DNA of 64,000 nucleotides, taken from the NCBI GenBank assembly GCA_965153355.1, contig OZ231126.1, positions 59,396,001 through 59,460,000 on the forward strand, given 5' to 3'. The DNA is from Flaccisagitta enflata. Its lineage: Eukaryota > Chaetognatha > Sagittoidea > Aphragmophora. This document shows positions 1 through 26,097 of the stretch, piece by piece (the stretch's first letter is position 1; each line of letters starts with the position of its first letter). The notes beneath the pieces are model-generated. The model was not told where the DNA came from. It worked only from the letters and a program-made list of their open reading frames with translations, and ran no database searches. The position numbers and the translations under genes were made by a program.

Positions 1-614
1 GTATTTTGTTCCAATTGGGATGCTTGTTTTAAACTTTATCACCTCCTGACAACTGACAAACAACACCAAGGTACAAATTTTTCCATAACTTTGGTTTGAA
101 TTTTGGAAGCATTCACAAAATCAATTGAAATCCATGGGCAAATTAAAGAACTTTTCAAAAGCTGTTTAGGCGTGAAATTCGCATCTGATTATCTATCTTA
201 ATGTAGATTTAGTGAACAACTGAAGTTGATGAGTTTTTTCTGGTAATTTTGCCATGATTTGCATTGGGAATGTTTTTACTGTTTTTGATCTTATTTGATT
301 TTGTACAATGCAATTGAGGTGAAATTCATGAGCAAAATGAAGATTTTTTCTAACTCTAACTGATGGAAAACTTGGCATATGGTTAAATATGACTGCTTAG
401 ATTTGACAGCTGTTTGATCTTTTGACAATAATAAGTGTACAGATGTTAAACTAGATGAGCTGAAATATTCAAAATCACTCAACCAGATATCCAGCTATAT
501 TCACTGATATGCTTCATTTATTTTCATGCTTAAGTAAAACTTTTATTACATTAGTAAAATCACCCCTATATTTTGAGGATATCCCCTCTTCTTCAGGGTA
601 GTGGACCTGAATGA
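1..614. other. AT-rich intergenic or intronic DNA, no feature seen
   Basis: No exon or repeat recognised. If gene 1 is intact this lies in its 3' introns, but the missing end-of-S2 and M4 exons are not here. Confidence 0.4.
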
Positions 615-1128
615 ACATAGAGTAGATGTCGTTTAGACTTGGAAATACGGGGGAGCTCATAACCTGAGCATCAGTATAGTCAGGGGACTGATATTTTGCT
701 GATATAAAGTATAGACTCTATGGGGTTGACGATGGGGTATGGCATCCCCCTACGGCTTACCCTAGAAAAAAAACTAAGTATAAAATTTTAGGATCAATCA
801 CTTTTTTTACAGAATTTCAGCTTCATCTATTTGCTTAAAGTGCAAAACCAGTCTGGGATTCGAACCTGGAACCCTTTACTAAATAATCTGATCAAGATAA
901 ATCTGAAGTCAAGTGAGTTGGCCACTAGACCAATTCCAGAAGCTGATTTGACCAAGCAAATTTGATTAAGTATATTCATAAAAATTTTCTATTAACAGAG
1001 CTGCCATACCCCATCGTCAACCCTATAGGACATAAGCATTACACACACAGTTTCATTTTATTTGCACAAATGGTAATTAGGATATGAGGGCCCCCGTATT
1101 TCCAAGTACAGACGACATCTACTGTAAC
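615..1128. mobile_element. family C foldback element, copy 1
   Basis: Long imperfect terminal inverted repeats: the left end contains CTTGGAAATACGGGGG and the right end CCCCCGTATTTCCAAG. Inner inverted segments share GTTGACGATGGGGTATG. The core holds a tRNA-like block (see 840-955). A second copy lies at 33684-34380. Confidence 0.75.
840..955 (-). other. tRNA-like sequence with A- and B-box motifs
   Basis: On the minus strand TGGTCTAGTGGCCAAC resembles a pol III A box and GGTTCGAATCCC is a perfect B box (T-arm). The spacing of about 60-70 bases is longer than in a standard tRNA. It lies inside the family C element and recurs in degraded form at 33860-33945, so it is probably a tRNA-derived module rather than a working tRNA. 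Confidence 0.5.
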
Positions 1129-1399
1129 AAAGATACATTTCATAATTAGATATTTCAAATACGCATACACTATAAAAAATCTCTTCAAATACACTATAAA
1201 AATCTCTTTGAAATGTTTTTCTTCACTTTTGATTTTTCAGCAAATCTTTTCTTTTTGTAAAACTACCAGGACCAAAAAATCAGCATAAAGCCCAAATCTA
1301 AGCCCCATTTTTTTATGGTCCCCCTCAATTTCGTAGTTTCATCTCCTTTTGCGCCTGGGTATTTGTTTACTCTTAGATGAGCAGCTCTGCTCAGTGACA

Positions 1400-1850
1400 T
1401 GCTTTCTTACATTTGCTTGCTTAAATATGTATTAAAATATTTATTCATCTATTGCATTCAAAATCAGAAAAAAAAAAGACTTGAGCAAAAATGCTCAAAA
1501 ACATCTTCACAGATGAGCAGCCAGGCTCATAAATATGTTTCCTGTATTTGCATGCTCAGAGAAACAAAAATACACTCCTTTATTGATCCGATATAAAATT
1601 TAAAAAAAAAATTCAATTTGAATTTTTTACACATAAATCTTTAAAAATTCATAACACAAAAAATATTTGTTGTAGAGCATTCTGCTTGGCGCCAAATGAA
1701 AGAGAATTATTAAATTTACTTGTCATATTGAGGCCCCAATCAGCCCGAAAAGATTCATAACTTTCTTATCACAAAGAAAATGAAAACCCTGTTTCTTTCG
1801 AATATGTCAAAAAGTCGAAGACTGACTTCGACTTTTTTCCCGATTATTCC
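1400..1850 (+). repeat. dispersed repeat family D, copy 1
   Basis: Shares long blocks in opposite orientation with 13960-14640. These include the GTCGAAGAC/GTCTTCGAC short palindrome near 1812-1840, the GAGCATTCTGC block and repeated GAGCAT..GCTCAT motifs. No coding potential seen. Confidence 0.6.
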
Positions 1851-1999
1851 ATTTCTTGTGAGGAGGTAACGCTGAGCACGCGACTGTTGCTCCCTGTTCA
1901 TCTCGTTTTATGTCTTTTATGATTTTAAGAAGAGGAAAAATACATTGAATAAATATGAATTCACTCACGCGGGTCGCCACGACGCATCAGAACCCCCAC

Positions 2000-15423
<13,424 letters not shown>

Positions 15424-15429
15424 CTAAAA

Positions 15430-17088
15430 ACACAATATGTAAAATCGAACATTATTTTGATTTCTTATCTTACATCTCGTCTAAAAATCAAATTATTCTA
15501 TAAAATTTTATGCATAACTAAGAGTGAAACGCTTATAAGCTAGCAGTATGAGCGAGCAGTGAGGGTTCACAAGACCCTCTTCCATTTATTTCAGTGTGGG
15601 TTTAGTGAAGGATATTATTCCACTTGTCATTCATTAACATTTGTATTTTGATTTTTGTGTCAGACTGTCATGTTAATAGGGTAGAAAATTCGGCTATGCG
15701 GTTTAGGTTAACCAAGTTTTATTTATTCGTTTGTTAATTCATTATTTACAAAAACAAGACTATCAAGCTCCCCATACAAACAAATACTTTTCTCTAATTA
15801 CTATCTATGGAGACAGAAATTTTTCATTCGTTGAGATTCTCTACCTGAGATGAAAGTTCGAGGAAGTAAAACGCAAATTAACAAACGTGTCGCCATTTCT
15901 TTGGATTTATTAGTTTTTTTTTCTTCCTTGCCTTTGATTTGAATTTGTGTTTCCTTTACTCGATTTTTTCTTTCAATGTGCGACAAATTAGTTTTTCTTT
16001 CCACGTTATTTCGAATTTTGTGTTCTGGCGCAGACGACTTACAAGTAAAAAGAAAACTTTTCTTTTTCCTTCAAAATGGCAGTCAATTTTTTCCCCGTTT
16101 TAGTTTACTGACGTTTTAAAAGTTTGTTTTGAGACTTCTTTTCTTGGTTGTAGCAACTGCCGTCTTTATTCCCAAAAATAGGCGTTGGAGGAGGAAAGTT
16201 TTCTACTATCTAGGAAATATGTTTAGCAGCATCTTTAAAGAGAGATATCTCAAGTTCTTTTTTAGATAAGTCAAAAAAATTTATGAGTATTTTAATCTAC
16301 GTCGAAAAATCTACAATCTGAGTCCAATCTCGTCTCTGTGAATCAAACCGTTTGGAAATGCCATTGGTTTGAAGTTGATCAAGTACTTTGATAGATGGTT
16401 AAAAAAAATGGGACTCCTACCCTTCTATCTTTGAAATTCTCTCAAATTTTACCAGAAAATGATAAAGACATGCGGATTTCACTGCTGGTTAGGTCTTGAG
16501 CTCTAGTTTGATAATCTCATGAATTTGAAGTCAGATTTGAAAAGAGAAGTAGCCCAATTTTGCAGTCAATGTGACTAAAAATTTAGTGTTTTTACCACAA
16601 TCACCTCTTGGTTATGATAAACAAACCAAACTCGCGGTCCCTAAATTGGATTGAAGATTGTTTTTCTTTCTTGTTCTAGTGAGTATAAATACAAAAATAA
16701 CTAAAAACAAACAGATAAATGAGTTCAGTGATACGAGGGGGAAAAACATTCCATCAACCATAATGCTGCTAAACTTTTTTCCTTGATAGTAAGTTGTAGG
16801 TTTTCCTGATCAAACAAAAGTAAGAAAAATCAACAACAATTCAAATCGACAGGAAAACAGAGGATTACCCGAAACGGCTACCCCAAGCCACAGGCGCATG
16901 AGTGCCCACTCCCAAATGTCGTATCATTTCCCTCATTCCCTTTCACCCGCAGGTACAGTAAGCAAATTGGTTTACAAATACAAACAGGCGAATAAAAAAA
17001 CAAACACGAGATATCGATTTCTGTGTCTTGCGCGGGAGGCCGGAGGTGGAACGAGTCAGACAGAGCTAATGTTATTGGCAGTCTAAGG
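15430..17088. other. AT-rich region with a partial family B copy
   Basis: No exon seen. At about 16420-16620 the blocks CATGCGGATTTCACTGCTGG and CTCTAGTTTGATAATCTCAT match the right arm of the family B palindrome at 10510-10640, so a fragment of that element is present. Confidence 0.5.
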
Positions 17089-17285
17089 GTTTTTAGTCGC
17101 GTACACGCGACTTTACAACCTGCTTTGTCCGTCCGTCCGTCCGTCGGTTAGTCGGTCACGTTTTACTTTTTTTATGATTTTATTTCTTTGACCCCACTGC
17201 TCCTACCCAAATGATCTAGTGACCTCAAATGTGGCCTCTGCCCACCCACACGCGACTTCGGAAGCCGTGTATCCGGCCTTGTTTT
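17089..17285 (-). mobile_element. family A element, subtype a
   Basis: Begins with a hairpin TTAGTCGCGTACACGCGACT and GTCCGTCCGTCC, and ends CACGCGACTTCGG then CCGTGTATCCGGCCTTGTTTT. The start motif, read on the minus strand, is AGTCGCGTG and matches the hairpin half. Confidence 0.8.
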
Positions 17286-17409
17286 CTTTGAAGGACAGAC
17301 AAAAAGAGAAAAAGTGAGGAGAAAAGTAGAAAAAGTGAAAAGCATAAGTATCATAAGTTAGTAAGGAAGAAAAAAGGAAAGTAGAAAAGAAGTAAGAAAG
17401 AGACAGCAA

Positions 17410-17769
<360 letters not shown>

Positions 17770-18540
17770 CAGTGTCAAGAGTGCAAAATTGCCTCTCGAT
17801 GAATGAATATAGAAAGACGTGTAGACGTCTCCCCGGGCGAAGTCGAATTGGTGAATGGGTGTCCATTTTCCACTGAAAGAAAATGAAAGTGCAGTAGGCA
17901 GCAAGGCGACTGTCGCTAGCTCAGTCCTTCCTTTACTCAGAATCTAATTCAAAATAACAAAAAAGGCTAAATCTCAGAATTGTAACAGTGGGACAGACCG
18001 ACAGACTGACGGACCGACAGACCGACACACCCAACCTGTAGGGTCGACAAATGTTTTGGCTGCCTACAAGCAGAATTTTTCAGTAACTTCCTGCCTACAA
18101 TAGAAGCCTTTAGAATTTTTTATATATATCTCATGTACATTATATACAAAAATATGAAACTGTTTGTGATATCATTTGTACTACAACGTATAGATAAATT
18201 TACTGGCCAAACATTGATACTTTATAGGAAAGATCATTTTTATTATTTTTTCCAAAGTAATTTTTTTTATACAACTGTTTCTCCTGCCTACAAAAACAGT
18301 TCGCTGCCTACGAGCTATGCTCGCATGCTCGTGCACTTTGTCGTACCCTGGCCGGTCGCGTTCACACGACTAAAAATGCACAAGTAAGGAAGGAAACGCT
18401 TCGAAATTAGAAAAGAGACAATGAAAATGGAATGGAATGTTAGGTGATTACCTAGAAGATTAAGACAGAAAATGGCGCTCACTTGCTCCCTTTTAAGCAA
18501 ATCTCAAGCGCCTTTTTAGTCAACTAAGACGAGCGGAGAA

Positions 18541-18667
18541 AACAAGGCCAAGTAGGCCAATAGGTGCGACGTGTTGATCGTCGAACGAATGCGTTACAGA
18601 CCAACAGACCGACAGACCGACAGACGGACACAGCCAGTTATAGAGGTGCTTTGTCGCACCTAAAAAA
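18541..18667 (+). mobile_element. family A element, subtype d
   Basis: Starts AACAAGGCCAAGTAGGCC with AGGTGCGACG, has a CCGACAGACCGAC core, and ends in hairpin AGGTGCTTTGTCGCACCT then AAAAAA. Start motif AGGTGCGAC equals one half of the hairpin complement. Confidence 0.8.
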
Positions 18668-18817
18668 GAAAATATAGGAGACATTATCTTTGCGTTGCCT
18701 ATAGGCGAAAAAAAGCAGGGGCACACATGTAGTTCCATGCCCCCCCCCTCTGCTTCTTTGATTTTTTTGTTTGCATTTAGCATTATTGATTCTATTATGT
18801 TAATTTCTGGGGTTAGT

Positions 18818-18934
<117 letters not shown>

Positions 18935-19159
18935 GTAGTAATGAAATATCATCTTCAGGCCTGTATATAATTGAGTTTCCCCACAATTTTACACTATTTA
19001 CACCTAAACTGTTTTATTGCTATATGGAGAAGAAAATCATAGATTTTAAAACGCGACGCGTCGCAGGGAAGAAAATCACAGGCAGGGGGCCGGGGTACGG
19101 GCAATATATATACCACTGGAAAAACTAAAGGCGAGGGAAAAATGATCTGTTTCACTTTT

Positions 19160-19354
19160 GTATCTTCGTCGCAGGCGGGTGGGCAGGGGCATCCACCCCC
19201 CCCATACACAAACATACACAAAAAGTATCTAAAACGCTTGTTTTCCACTTTTCAACTCGATCACCACAGACGGACGAGTCGACTGACTGTCGACTAAAGC
19301 CTAATGGTCGGACGGACAAAGCCTCCTAAAGAGTTGTGTGTCCGCAACTAAAAA
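19160..19354 (+). mobile_element. family A element, subtype b (left end decayed)
   Basis: GGCGGGTGGGCAGGGGC near the left, a GGACGGAC core, then AAAGCCTCCTAAAGAG and hairpin AGTTGTGTGTCCGCAACT with AAAAAA. Confidence 0.7.
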
Positions 19355-19385
19355 AGAATGGATCTTTTTATCTTATTCTTTTTGT

Positions 19386-19429
19386 CTTCTTCTTCTTCTT
19401 CTTCTTCTTCTTCTTCTTCTTCTTCTTCT

Positions 19430-19460
<31 letters not shown>

Positions 19461-19461
19461 T
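19386..19461. repeat. (CTT)n microsatellite
   Basis: About 25 CTT units. Confidence 0.95.
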
Positions 19462-19665
19462 TTCTTCTGTTACTTTTTCTTCATCTTTCCCTTCCCCCTT
19501 TCCCTCTCCCGGCTTCGGTCTTCTCCGTCGTCTTCTCTGAATTCACCATCTTAACTTCTTCTTCCGTTTCTTCCCGGATTTTTGGGGAGGCAGATGTGAA
19601 GAAGACGTAAAAGATCTCAAGAGGCTGCGTTGGGCGCCTTACCCGACTCAGTGGACTCTGTTTCT

Positions 19666-19956
<291 letters not shown>

Positions 19957-20018
19957 AAAGGAAGAAAAAAAGAGAGCGAGCGCAAATTTCATCCGCGGCC
20001 TAGATGGAGAAGAAGAAG

Positions 20019-20186
20019 AACAAGGCAGGATACACGGCAGGACAGTCGCGGACGGTTGGGTAGAGGCAGTAATGCAAAAACCGCTCGGCATTGAAAAATG
20101 TAACGGATGGAGGCCGGAGGGACGGACCCATCGACCTATCTACCGACTCAGCAAGGTGTAGAGTCGCGTTACCGCGACTAAAAAGA
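20019..20186 (+). mobile_element. family A element, subtype c
   Basis: Starts AACAAGGCAGGATACACGG with CAGTCGCGGACGGTTGGG, has GCAGTAATGC, and ends GCAAGGTGTAGAGTCGCG with the hairpin and AAAAA. Confidence 0.75.
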
Positions 20187-20246
20187 ATAAGTAACACAGT
20201 GTCAGACGAAGTGCCTGCGCTCGCGAGTGCTCGTTGGCAACTAGCC

Positions 20247-20378
20247 TTTTTAGGTGCGTCAATGCACCTCTATAACGGGCTCTGTCCATTGGTTGGTTGG
20301 TCGGTCGGTCGGTTGGTTGGAAACGCATTCGTTCGACGATCCACACGTCGCACCTTATTGGCCACTTGGCCTTGTTTT
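20247..20378 (-). mobile_element. family A element, subtype d
   Basis: Hairpin AGGTGCGTCAATGCACCT, GGTCGGTCGGTC core, and end ACACGTCGCACC then GGCCACTTGGCCTTGTTTT. Confidence 0.8.
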
Positions 20379-20573
20379 AGGCAGATGCACTAAGGAAAGA
20401 TGACAAAATGAAAATTGTAAAGAAAGGGCAACTGGGCAAGGCTACTAGAAAAGAAATCAAGAAGAGAAAGGTTTTTGATCAAACAATATCATCTGTGACT
20501 CATTTAATTAGAATTCATTTGATTAGAATTAATTCATGTTTTGTAAAAATATTTCGCTGGTCGACACCTTACA

Positions 20574-20640
20574 ATTTGAGGCCAGTTTGAGGCCAGTTTG
20601 AGGCCAGTTTGAGGCCAATTTGAGGACAGTTTGTGGCCAG
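20574..20640. repeat. short minisatellite
   Basis: About five copies of an 11-13 base TTTGAGGCCAG unit. Confidence 0.8.
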
Positions 20641-20769
20641 GGTGGAAAATTGGAAATGGGCGTATTTACACTTTTTATTGATCATTGATTCATTGTGGAG
20701 GGCCGGACGGACGAACCGACTGACAAGCGCAATAATCTTTTACTTAGTCGCAACCAAGAAAAAATGAAA

Positions 20770-20972
20770 TAGAAGCAGAAGAAGACAAAGAAGAAGACAA
20801 AGAGGAAAACAAAGAAGAAGAAGAAGAAGAAGAAGAAGAAGAAGAAGAAGAAGAAGAAGAAGAAGAAGAAGAAGAAGAAGAAGAAGAAGAAGAAGAAGAA
20901 GAAACAGAAGAAGAAAAAGAAAAAGAAAAAGAAAAAGAAAAAGAAAAAGAAAAAGAAAAAGAAGAAGAAGAA
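20770..20972. repeat. (GAA)n/(GAAAAA)n microsatellite
   Basis: Purine tract of GAA followed by GAAAAA units. Confidence 0.95.
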
Positions 20973-21227
20973 AAAAAGGCTTTATGACCTAATGAGCGAT
21001 CGCAGTTATGAACAGAGACAAGGAGACGACTTGCCTCACAATTTTGTCGAATAGATAGATTTCAGCTTCCTCTTCCATTGCCGGAGGCGCTTTAATACAT
21101 TCCAATCGATTTCCCAATTCCGCAAATTCGTCGTATTACTAAGTGCAAATAAGAATAATTTTGTGGAGGCTTGCTCAACTATGCATCAGGTTGAAATGAG
21201 AAGTGGAAAATAAAAATTTAGACGAGA

Positions 21228-21698
21228 AATATACTACTCCACTAAAAAAAAAAGCCGCACCCTATTTTGAGTGAAAGGATAAGAAAAATTTAGACAAGAA
21301 ATATACTACTCCACTAAAAAAAAAAGCCGCACCCTATTTTGAGTGAAAGGATAAGAAAAATTTTTTTTGTTTAATTGATTTGAAAGATTTTCAAATTTTC
21401 TTTAATTCTAGACCAGTCCCAAATCTGTATCTCAAACGATTTAGGAGCTAGAGCTCGTCAAAGTTATCTTCTCATTTGTAAAAATGCTTATTTTTCAATG
21501 GGATTGCAAACTGAAAATGGTAATGTTTTTATTCATTCTTATGCCATTTCTAAACAAATAAAGCTAGAATTTCCAGATTGGAGCCAAATGAAAGATCTTT
21601 TCAAGAGATTTCTAACGGTCTAAGATAAGTTATTTTGAAATTCAGTATGACAATCTGCCATTTAAAAGTGCGGCCTTTTTTATGAGTCGAGTAGTACA
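21228..21698. mobile_element. mariner-like MITE with internal tandem duplication
   Basis: Ends are inverted: TACTACTCCACTAAAAAAAA with GCCGCACCC at the left, and GTGCGGCCTTTTTTATGAG TCGAGTAGTA at the right. A block of about 67 bases including the left terminal repeat is duplicated head to tail (21223-21357). TA-rich ends with conserved GCCGCAC suggest Tc1/mariner-type termini. No transposase. Confidence 0.7.
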
Positions 21699-21744
21699 TC
21701 GATTAATCAAGGCCGGAGTCCAAAGGTTCAGCGTGCACACAGCA

Positions 21745-21998
21745 CGTTTTTAGTCGCGTGCACGCGACTCTATGACCCGCTCTGTCCGTCTGTCGGTCGG
21801 TCGGTCGGTCTGTTGGTCTGTCGGTAAGGCTTAGCTTTTTTCTGTCGTTTTACATCATTTTAAGTCATTTTATGTCATTTTAAGTTATTCAAAGACATCT
21901 GAATTCAAATTACATCTAGATTTTTAGTCTTTTCGTCTTTTAGTCTTTTGGTCTAATGATGCACGCGACTGTAAGGATTTGGCCTTATTTTAAGTATT
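21745..21998 (-). mobile_element. family A element, subtype a with GTCATTTTAA array
   Basis: Hairpin AGTCGCGTGCACGCGACT, a GTCGGTCGGTC core, then AAGTCATTTT and TTAGTCTTTT repeats, ending GCACGCGACTGTAAGG then TTGGCCTTATTTT. Confidence 0.8.
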
Positions 21999-22165
21999 CC
22001 AGATGATGTGACTATGTCCCCTGTGGTCAGAATCGCTTTTCATCACTTTTTCGCATTTCTATGTGTCCATGAAACATGATAATCAATTTTCAGAGGGCCA
22101 TTGTGGTAGTTGATGAAGGCATGCCTACAGACAATACTAATCAATGTTTTTCTTCAAAAACTACA

Positions 22166-22230
22166 TTGCAAAGAAAAAGAAAAAGAAAAAGAAAAAGAAA
22201 AAGAAAAAGAAAAAGAAAAAGAAAAAGGAC
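22166..22230. repeat. (GAAAAA)n microsatellite
   Basis: About ten GAAAAA units. Confidence 0.95.
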
Positions 22231-22568
22231 AAATACAGCAAATTTACATGGGATTTTGTCAACACGAATCTTCGTGACAATGCTTAAAAAGTACAACAAC
22301 GACATTCTCTTCCAACAACATCTTTTTTCTTCATCCATTTCCACCATCTCCTCCATATATTCTCCCCTATTCTTGGGTTCCTTCCTAACCTTAGTCTTTA
22401 CTAACCGCCGCCTCTTATGCAAATTATGTTTGCCAAAGTAAACCACGCCCAAGTTTGGCAACTAAAAACAACAAAAAACTTACCTTTTATCGACAAGAAC
22501 TTAGAAGGACACATAAACGACAATATCGACCGAAAAAGCAGATGGACTTTTGGGACCGTAGGACTGTG

Positions 22569-22666
<98 letters not shown>

Positions 22667-22676
22667 TGTGTGTGTG
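22569..22676. repeat. (GT)n/(GTGC)n microsatellite
   Basis: GT tract followed by seven GTGC units and more GT. Confidence 0.95.
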
Positions 22677-22757
22677 ACACAGGAAGACGGACGGACAAAA
22701 AAAGACAGCTACAAATAAGGAGTGAGAACAGATCGAAAAAAGAGTAAGACAGAGTAA

Positions 22758-23320
22758 GAATAGTCGCAAAAGCGTCAGATGGTCAGTGGTACCCGTGCCC
22801 TGCCTAAGCAGGTTGTGCTTGAAGTTGAAGGGGAAGCAGGGCAGCGGTCCTGAAGGGGTTGATGACCTATGCTTTTACACATATGGGGAATTTTCTCCTC
22901 CTTCTTCTCCTCCTCCTCCTCCTCCTCCTCCTCCTCCTCCTTCTCCTTCTTTGTCCCGACCCCCTCAAATCCCAGTCTTGAGACACAAATTCCAGTCTCA
23001 AGGCCCAAATCCCGGTCTTGAAGCCCAAATCTCCACCTTGAGGCCCAAATCCCAGCCTCAAGGCCCTAATCCTAGTCTGGAGGCCCTAAGGCTAGGAATT
23101 GGACCTCAAGGCTGAGTTTTGGGCCTCAAGGCTGGGATCTGGGCCTCGAGGCTAGGATTTGGGCCTTGAGGCTAAGATTTGGGCCTCGAGGCCAGGATTT
23201 GGGCTTCAAGACTGGGATTTGGGCCTCGAGACTCGAAGAAGAAAGAGAAAATTCCCCATGTGTGAAAGCATAGGTCATCGACCCCTTTGGGGCCGCTGCT
23301 CAAAAGGGGCAGAGTCGAAA
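22758..23320. mobile_element. family B element, copy 2
   Basis: Starts AGTCGCAAAAGCGTCAGATG and GGTCAGTGGTACCCG. Left inverted end GGGCAGCGGTCCTGAAGG, (TCC)n, minisatellite of CCCAAATCCCAGTCTTGAGG type, and right inverted end CATAGGTCATCGACCCC then GGGGCCGCTGC. Confidence 0.8.
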
Positions 23321-23322
23321 CA

Positions 23323-23505
23323 AGGCCAAAACACGGCTAACCAAGTAGCCTGCGGATGGGCAGGGGCAGTTATAGAAAAGGTTTACTAAGAATTTGAGCA
23401 GGAGCAGTAATGCAAAAATGGTCCATAAACGCCCAAAAAGCAAAGTGTTATGGACCAACAGATAGATATAGCGGGTTAAAGAGCCGTGTGCGAGCGACTA
23501 AAAGG
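23323..23505 (+). mobile_element. family A element, decayed
   Basis: AACAAGGCCAAAACACGGC, CTGCGGATGGGCAGGGGC, then GCGGGTTAAAGAGCCG and GCGAGCGACTAAAAG. Confidence 0.6.
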
Positions 23506-23555
23506 AAAGCGCTAAGGAAGCACGGAAGGATGGAACCGAGGGGAGCTGGGAAGGA

Positions 23556-24206
23556 AAATGGTCGCAAGAGCGTTAGATGGTCAGCGGTACCCGTTGCCCC
23601 TATGTGAGTGTATAAAGGTGTAAGGTGGTGAGAGGGGCAGCGGCCCCGAAGGAGCCGATGACCTATGCTGTTTTTATTTGAGCCTGGAGGCTGGAATTGG
23701 GGCCTTGAAGCTGGGATTTGAGCCTGGAGGTGGGGATCTGAGCCACGTGGCTGGGATTTGAGCCTCGAGACTGGGATTTGAGCCTCAAGGTTGGGATTTG
23801 GGCCTTTGGGCCTCAAGGCTGGGAATTGGGCCTCAAGGCTGGGATTTGGGCCCAGAGGCTGGGATTTGAGCCTTGAGGGTGGGATTTGGCCTTTGGGCCT
23901 CAAGGCTGGGATTTAGGCCTCGAAGCTGGGATTTGGGCCTCGAGGCTAGGATTTGGGCCTCGAGCCTGGGATTTGGGCCTCGAGGCTGGGAATTGGGCCT
24001 TGAGGCTGGGATTTGGGCCTCGAAGCTAGGATTTGGGCCTTGAGGCTGGGATTTGGGCCTCAAGGCTGATTTTGGGCGTGAAGGCCAGAGGGGGGGGACG
24101 GAGAAGAAGGAGAAGGAGGAGGCGAAGAAGGAGGAGAAAATTTCTCCCTGCGTGAAAGTATAGGTCATCAGCCCCTTCGGGGCCGCTGCCCAAAAGGCAG
24201 CGCTGG
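23556..24206. mobile_element. family B element, copy 3
   Basis: Starts GTCGCAAGAGCGTTAGATGG and GGTACCCGTTGCCCC. Left end GGGCAGCGGCCCCGAAGG; about 20 minisatellite units of GGGATTTGGGCCTCGAGGCT type (23680-24070); right end GTATAGGTCATCAGCCCC then GGGGCCGCTGCCC. Confidence 0.85.
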
Positions 24207-24445
24207 TAGAAAAGGCGAAAGTTTTGAGGAATGGTCGGAATGGCGCAGACCGGAAGCTTCAAGTCACTTGACAAAGAGACGCATTAAACGACAAACATTA
24301 GCAGTCAAGATGGAATCTTACTCTTGGAGCAGAATTGCTTACATTATTTTCTGGTGTGTTCTTTTACTATGATAGGTGGAACAATGTCCCTCATTATACC
24401 CTAACAGAAATTAATGGAAGAGGGCCTATGCAATGGCTCAAACAA

Positions 24446-24568
<123 letters not shown>

Positions 24569-24605
24569 GCTGCTCATCCTGGGTTATTGTCTGTTGCCTC
24601 TGGTT

Positions 24606-24752
24606 GATTGGGGCCACCTACGACACTTTGGTCAGAAAGGTGTGCCCCTGCGTGAACAAGAGGCTACTTGACGTCTGGATTGGGGCCACCTACGACACTT
24701 TGGTCTGAAAGGTGTGCCCCTGCGGAAACAAGAGGCTGCTTGACGTCTGGAC
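24606..24752. repeat. tandem 71-bp duplication, also at 28505-28590
   Basis: Two copies of a unit beginning GGGGCCACCTACGACACTTT and containing GTGTGCCCCT and GCTTGACGTCT. A third copy lies at 28505-28590, so this is a dispersed repeat. The GC-rich downstream stretch to 24900 shows no feature. Confidence 0.75.
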
Positions 24753-25179
24753 CAATGCCTTGCGGGACCCCATGGGCAGGGTCGGCCGGTCCCTCGGCAC
24801 GGCAGGGCCGGATACCGGAGGTCGGGAGCTTGGTACGGGCAGGGGCAGTACTGGGGCTCGGTATAGGGGGTCGGTACAGGGGGTCGGTACTAGGCAATGA
24901 TACAAAAATTCTGAGACAAGAATATACTTCACAATCTTTTTAAAATTCTGTTGAAAATCATTGACAATGAAAAAAAAGAGAAAAAAGAAACAAACAACTT
25001 GAAATAGAAAAAAAAATCAGAATGTGCTGCAATTTCAGTTTCTCATTTTTTTTTAGTTTTAATTCAGTTTGAGACCCTATGTTCCGATGTATGGTTGTCG
25101 ATGACTGGAAGTGAAGATGATCCCCAATCGCGATACCTGATTATTCCTACATTCACTGTCTTCTGACTTTTTTCTTTGC

Positions 25180-25180
<1 letters not shown>

Positions 25181-25235
<55 letters not shown>

Positions 25236-25270
25236 TATATATAGAGAGAGAGAAAGAGAGAAAGAGAGTG
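25181..25270. repeat. (GA)n microsatellite with TATA block
   Basis: GA tract interrupted by TATATATATA. Confidence 0.95.
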
Positions 25271-25484
25271 AGAAAACAAGTCATCCATGATTGCACATAT
25301 TAAGGCACCTGATGCCCACAAGTAGATTAAAGGAAGTTGAGTAAGAGGCAAAGGGCCTAAGGCCATGTCCTGGGTGGGACACAGGGGCACTTCACATGTC
25401 CTGAGAGAGGCCAGGCTTTTCTGTGATATTCATTGAGACTTTGCATTTTTTAAATTTTTCCAATGGCCAGTATTATTCAATAGA

Positions 25485-26062
25485 ATTTGAGGCCCAAGAG
25501 GCTGGACTTGAGGCCCAAGAGGTTGGACTGGGAGCCCAAGAGGCTGGATTTGAGGCTTGAGAGGTGGGATTTGAGGCCTGTGAGGCTGGATTGAGGCCTG
25601 AAAGGCTGGACTGAGGCTGAGAGGCCAGACGAGGCCTGAGAGGTCAGATTGCAGGCCTGAGAGGTTGGATCTGAGGCCTGAGAGGCTGGATTGAGGCCTG
25701 AGAGGTTAGATTTGAGGCCTGGGAGGTTAGATTTGAGGCCTGAGAGGCCAGATTGAGGCCTGAGAGGCTGTTTGAGGCCTGAAAAGATTTGAGGCCTGAG
25801 AGGCCAGATTTGAGGCCTGAGAGGCCTGATTTGAGGCCTGAGAGGCTGGATTTGAGGCCTGAAAGGCTAGATTTGAGGCCTGAGAGGCCAGATTTGAGGC
25901 TTGAGAGGCCGGATTTGAGGCCTGAGAGGCTGGATTTGAGGCCTGAGAAGCTTCGGAGGGGGGACGTACGGACGTACGGACGGACGGACGTACGGACGGA
26001 CGTAAGGAAATTCACCCCTGTGTCCTACAGGACATCGGCCCTTTGGGGCCGCTGCCCAAAAA
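25485..26062. mobile_element. family B element, copy 4
   Basis: About 20 units of GATTTGAGGCCTGAGAGGCT type (25490-25950), an ACGGACGTACGG segment, and right end GGACATCGGCCCTTTGGGGC then CGCTGCCC. The left inverted end is not clear. Confidence 0.75.
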
Positions 26063-26097
26063 GCGATTCTTCCATTATGATCCTTAGATTTTCGAGT

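Noticed and set aside
840-955. A functional tRNA gene
   Set aside because: A and B boxes are present, but the spacing is too long and no cloverleaf could be completed by eye; it lies inside a mobile element.
22760-24270. Frames with repeating Pro-Asn-Pro-Ser-Leu-Glu-Ala units
   Set aside because: The 20-base minisatellite cycles through frames; conservation follows DNA units, not codons.
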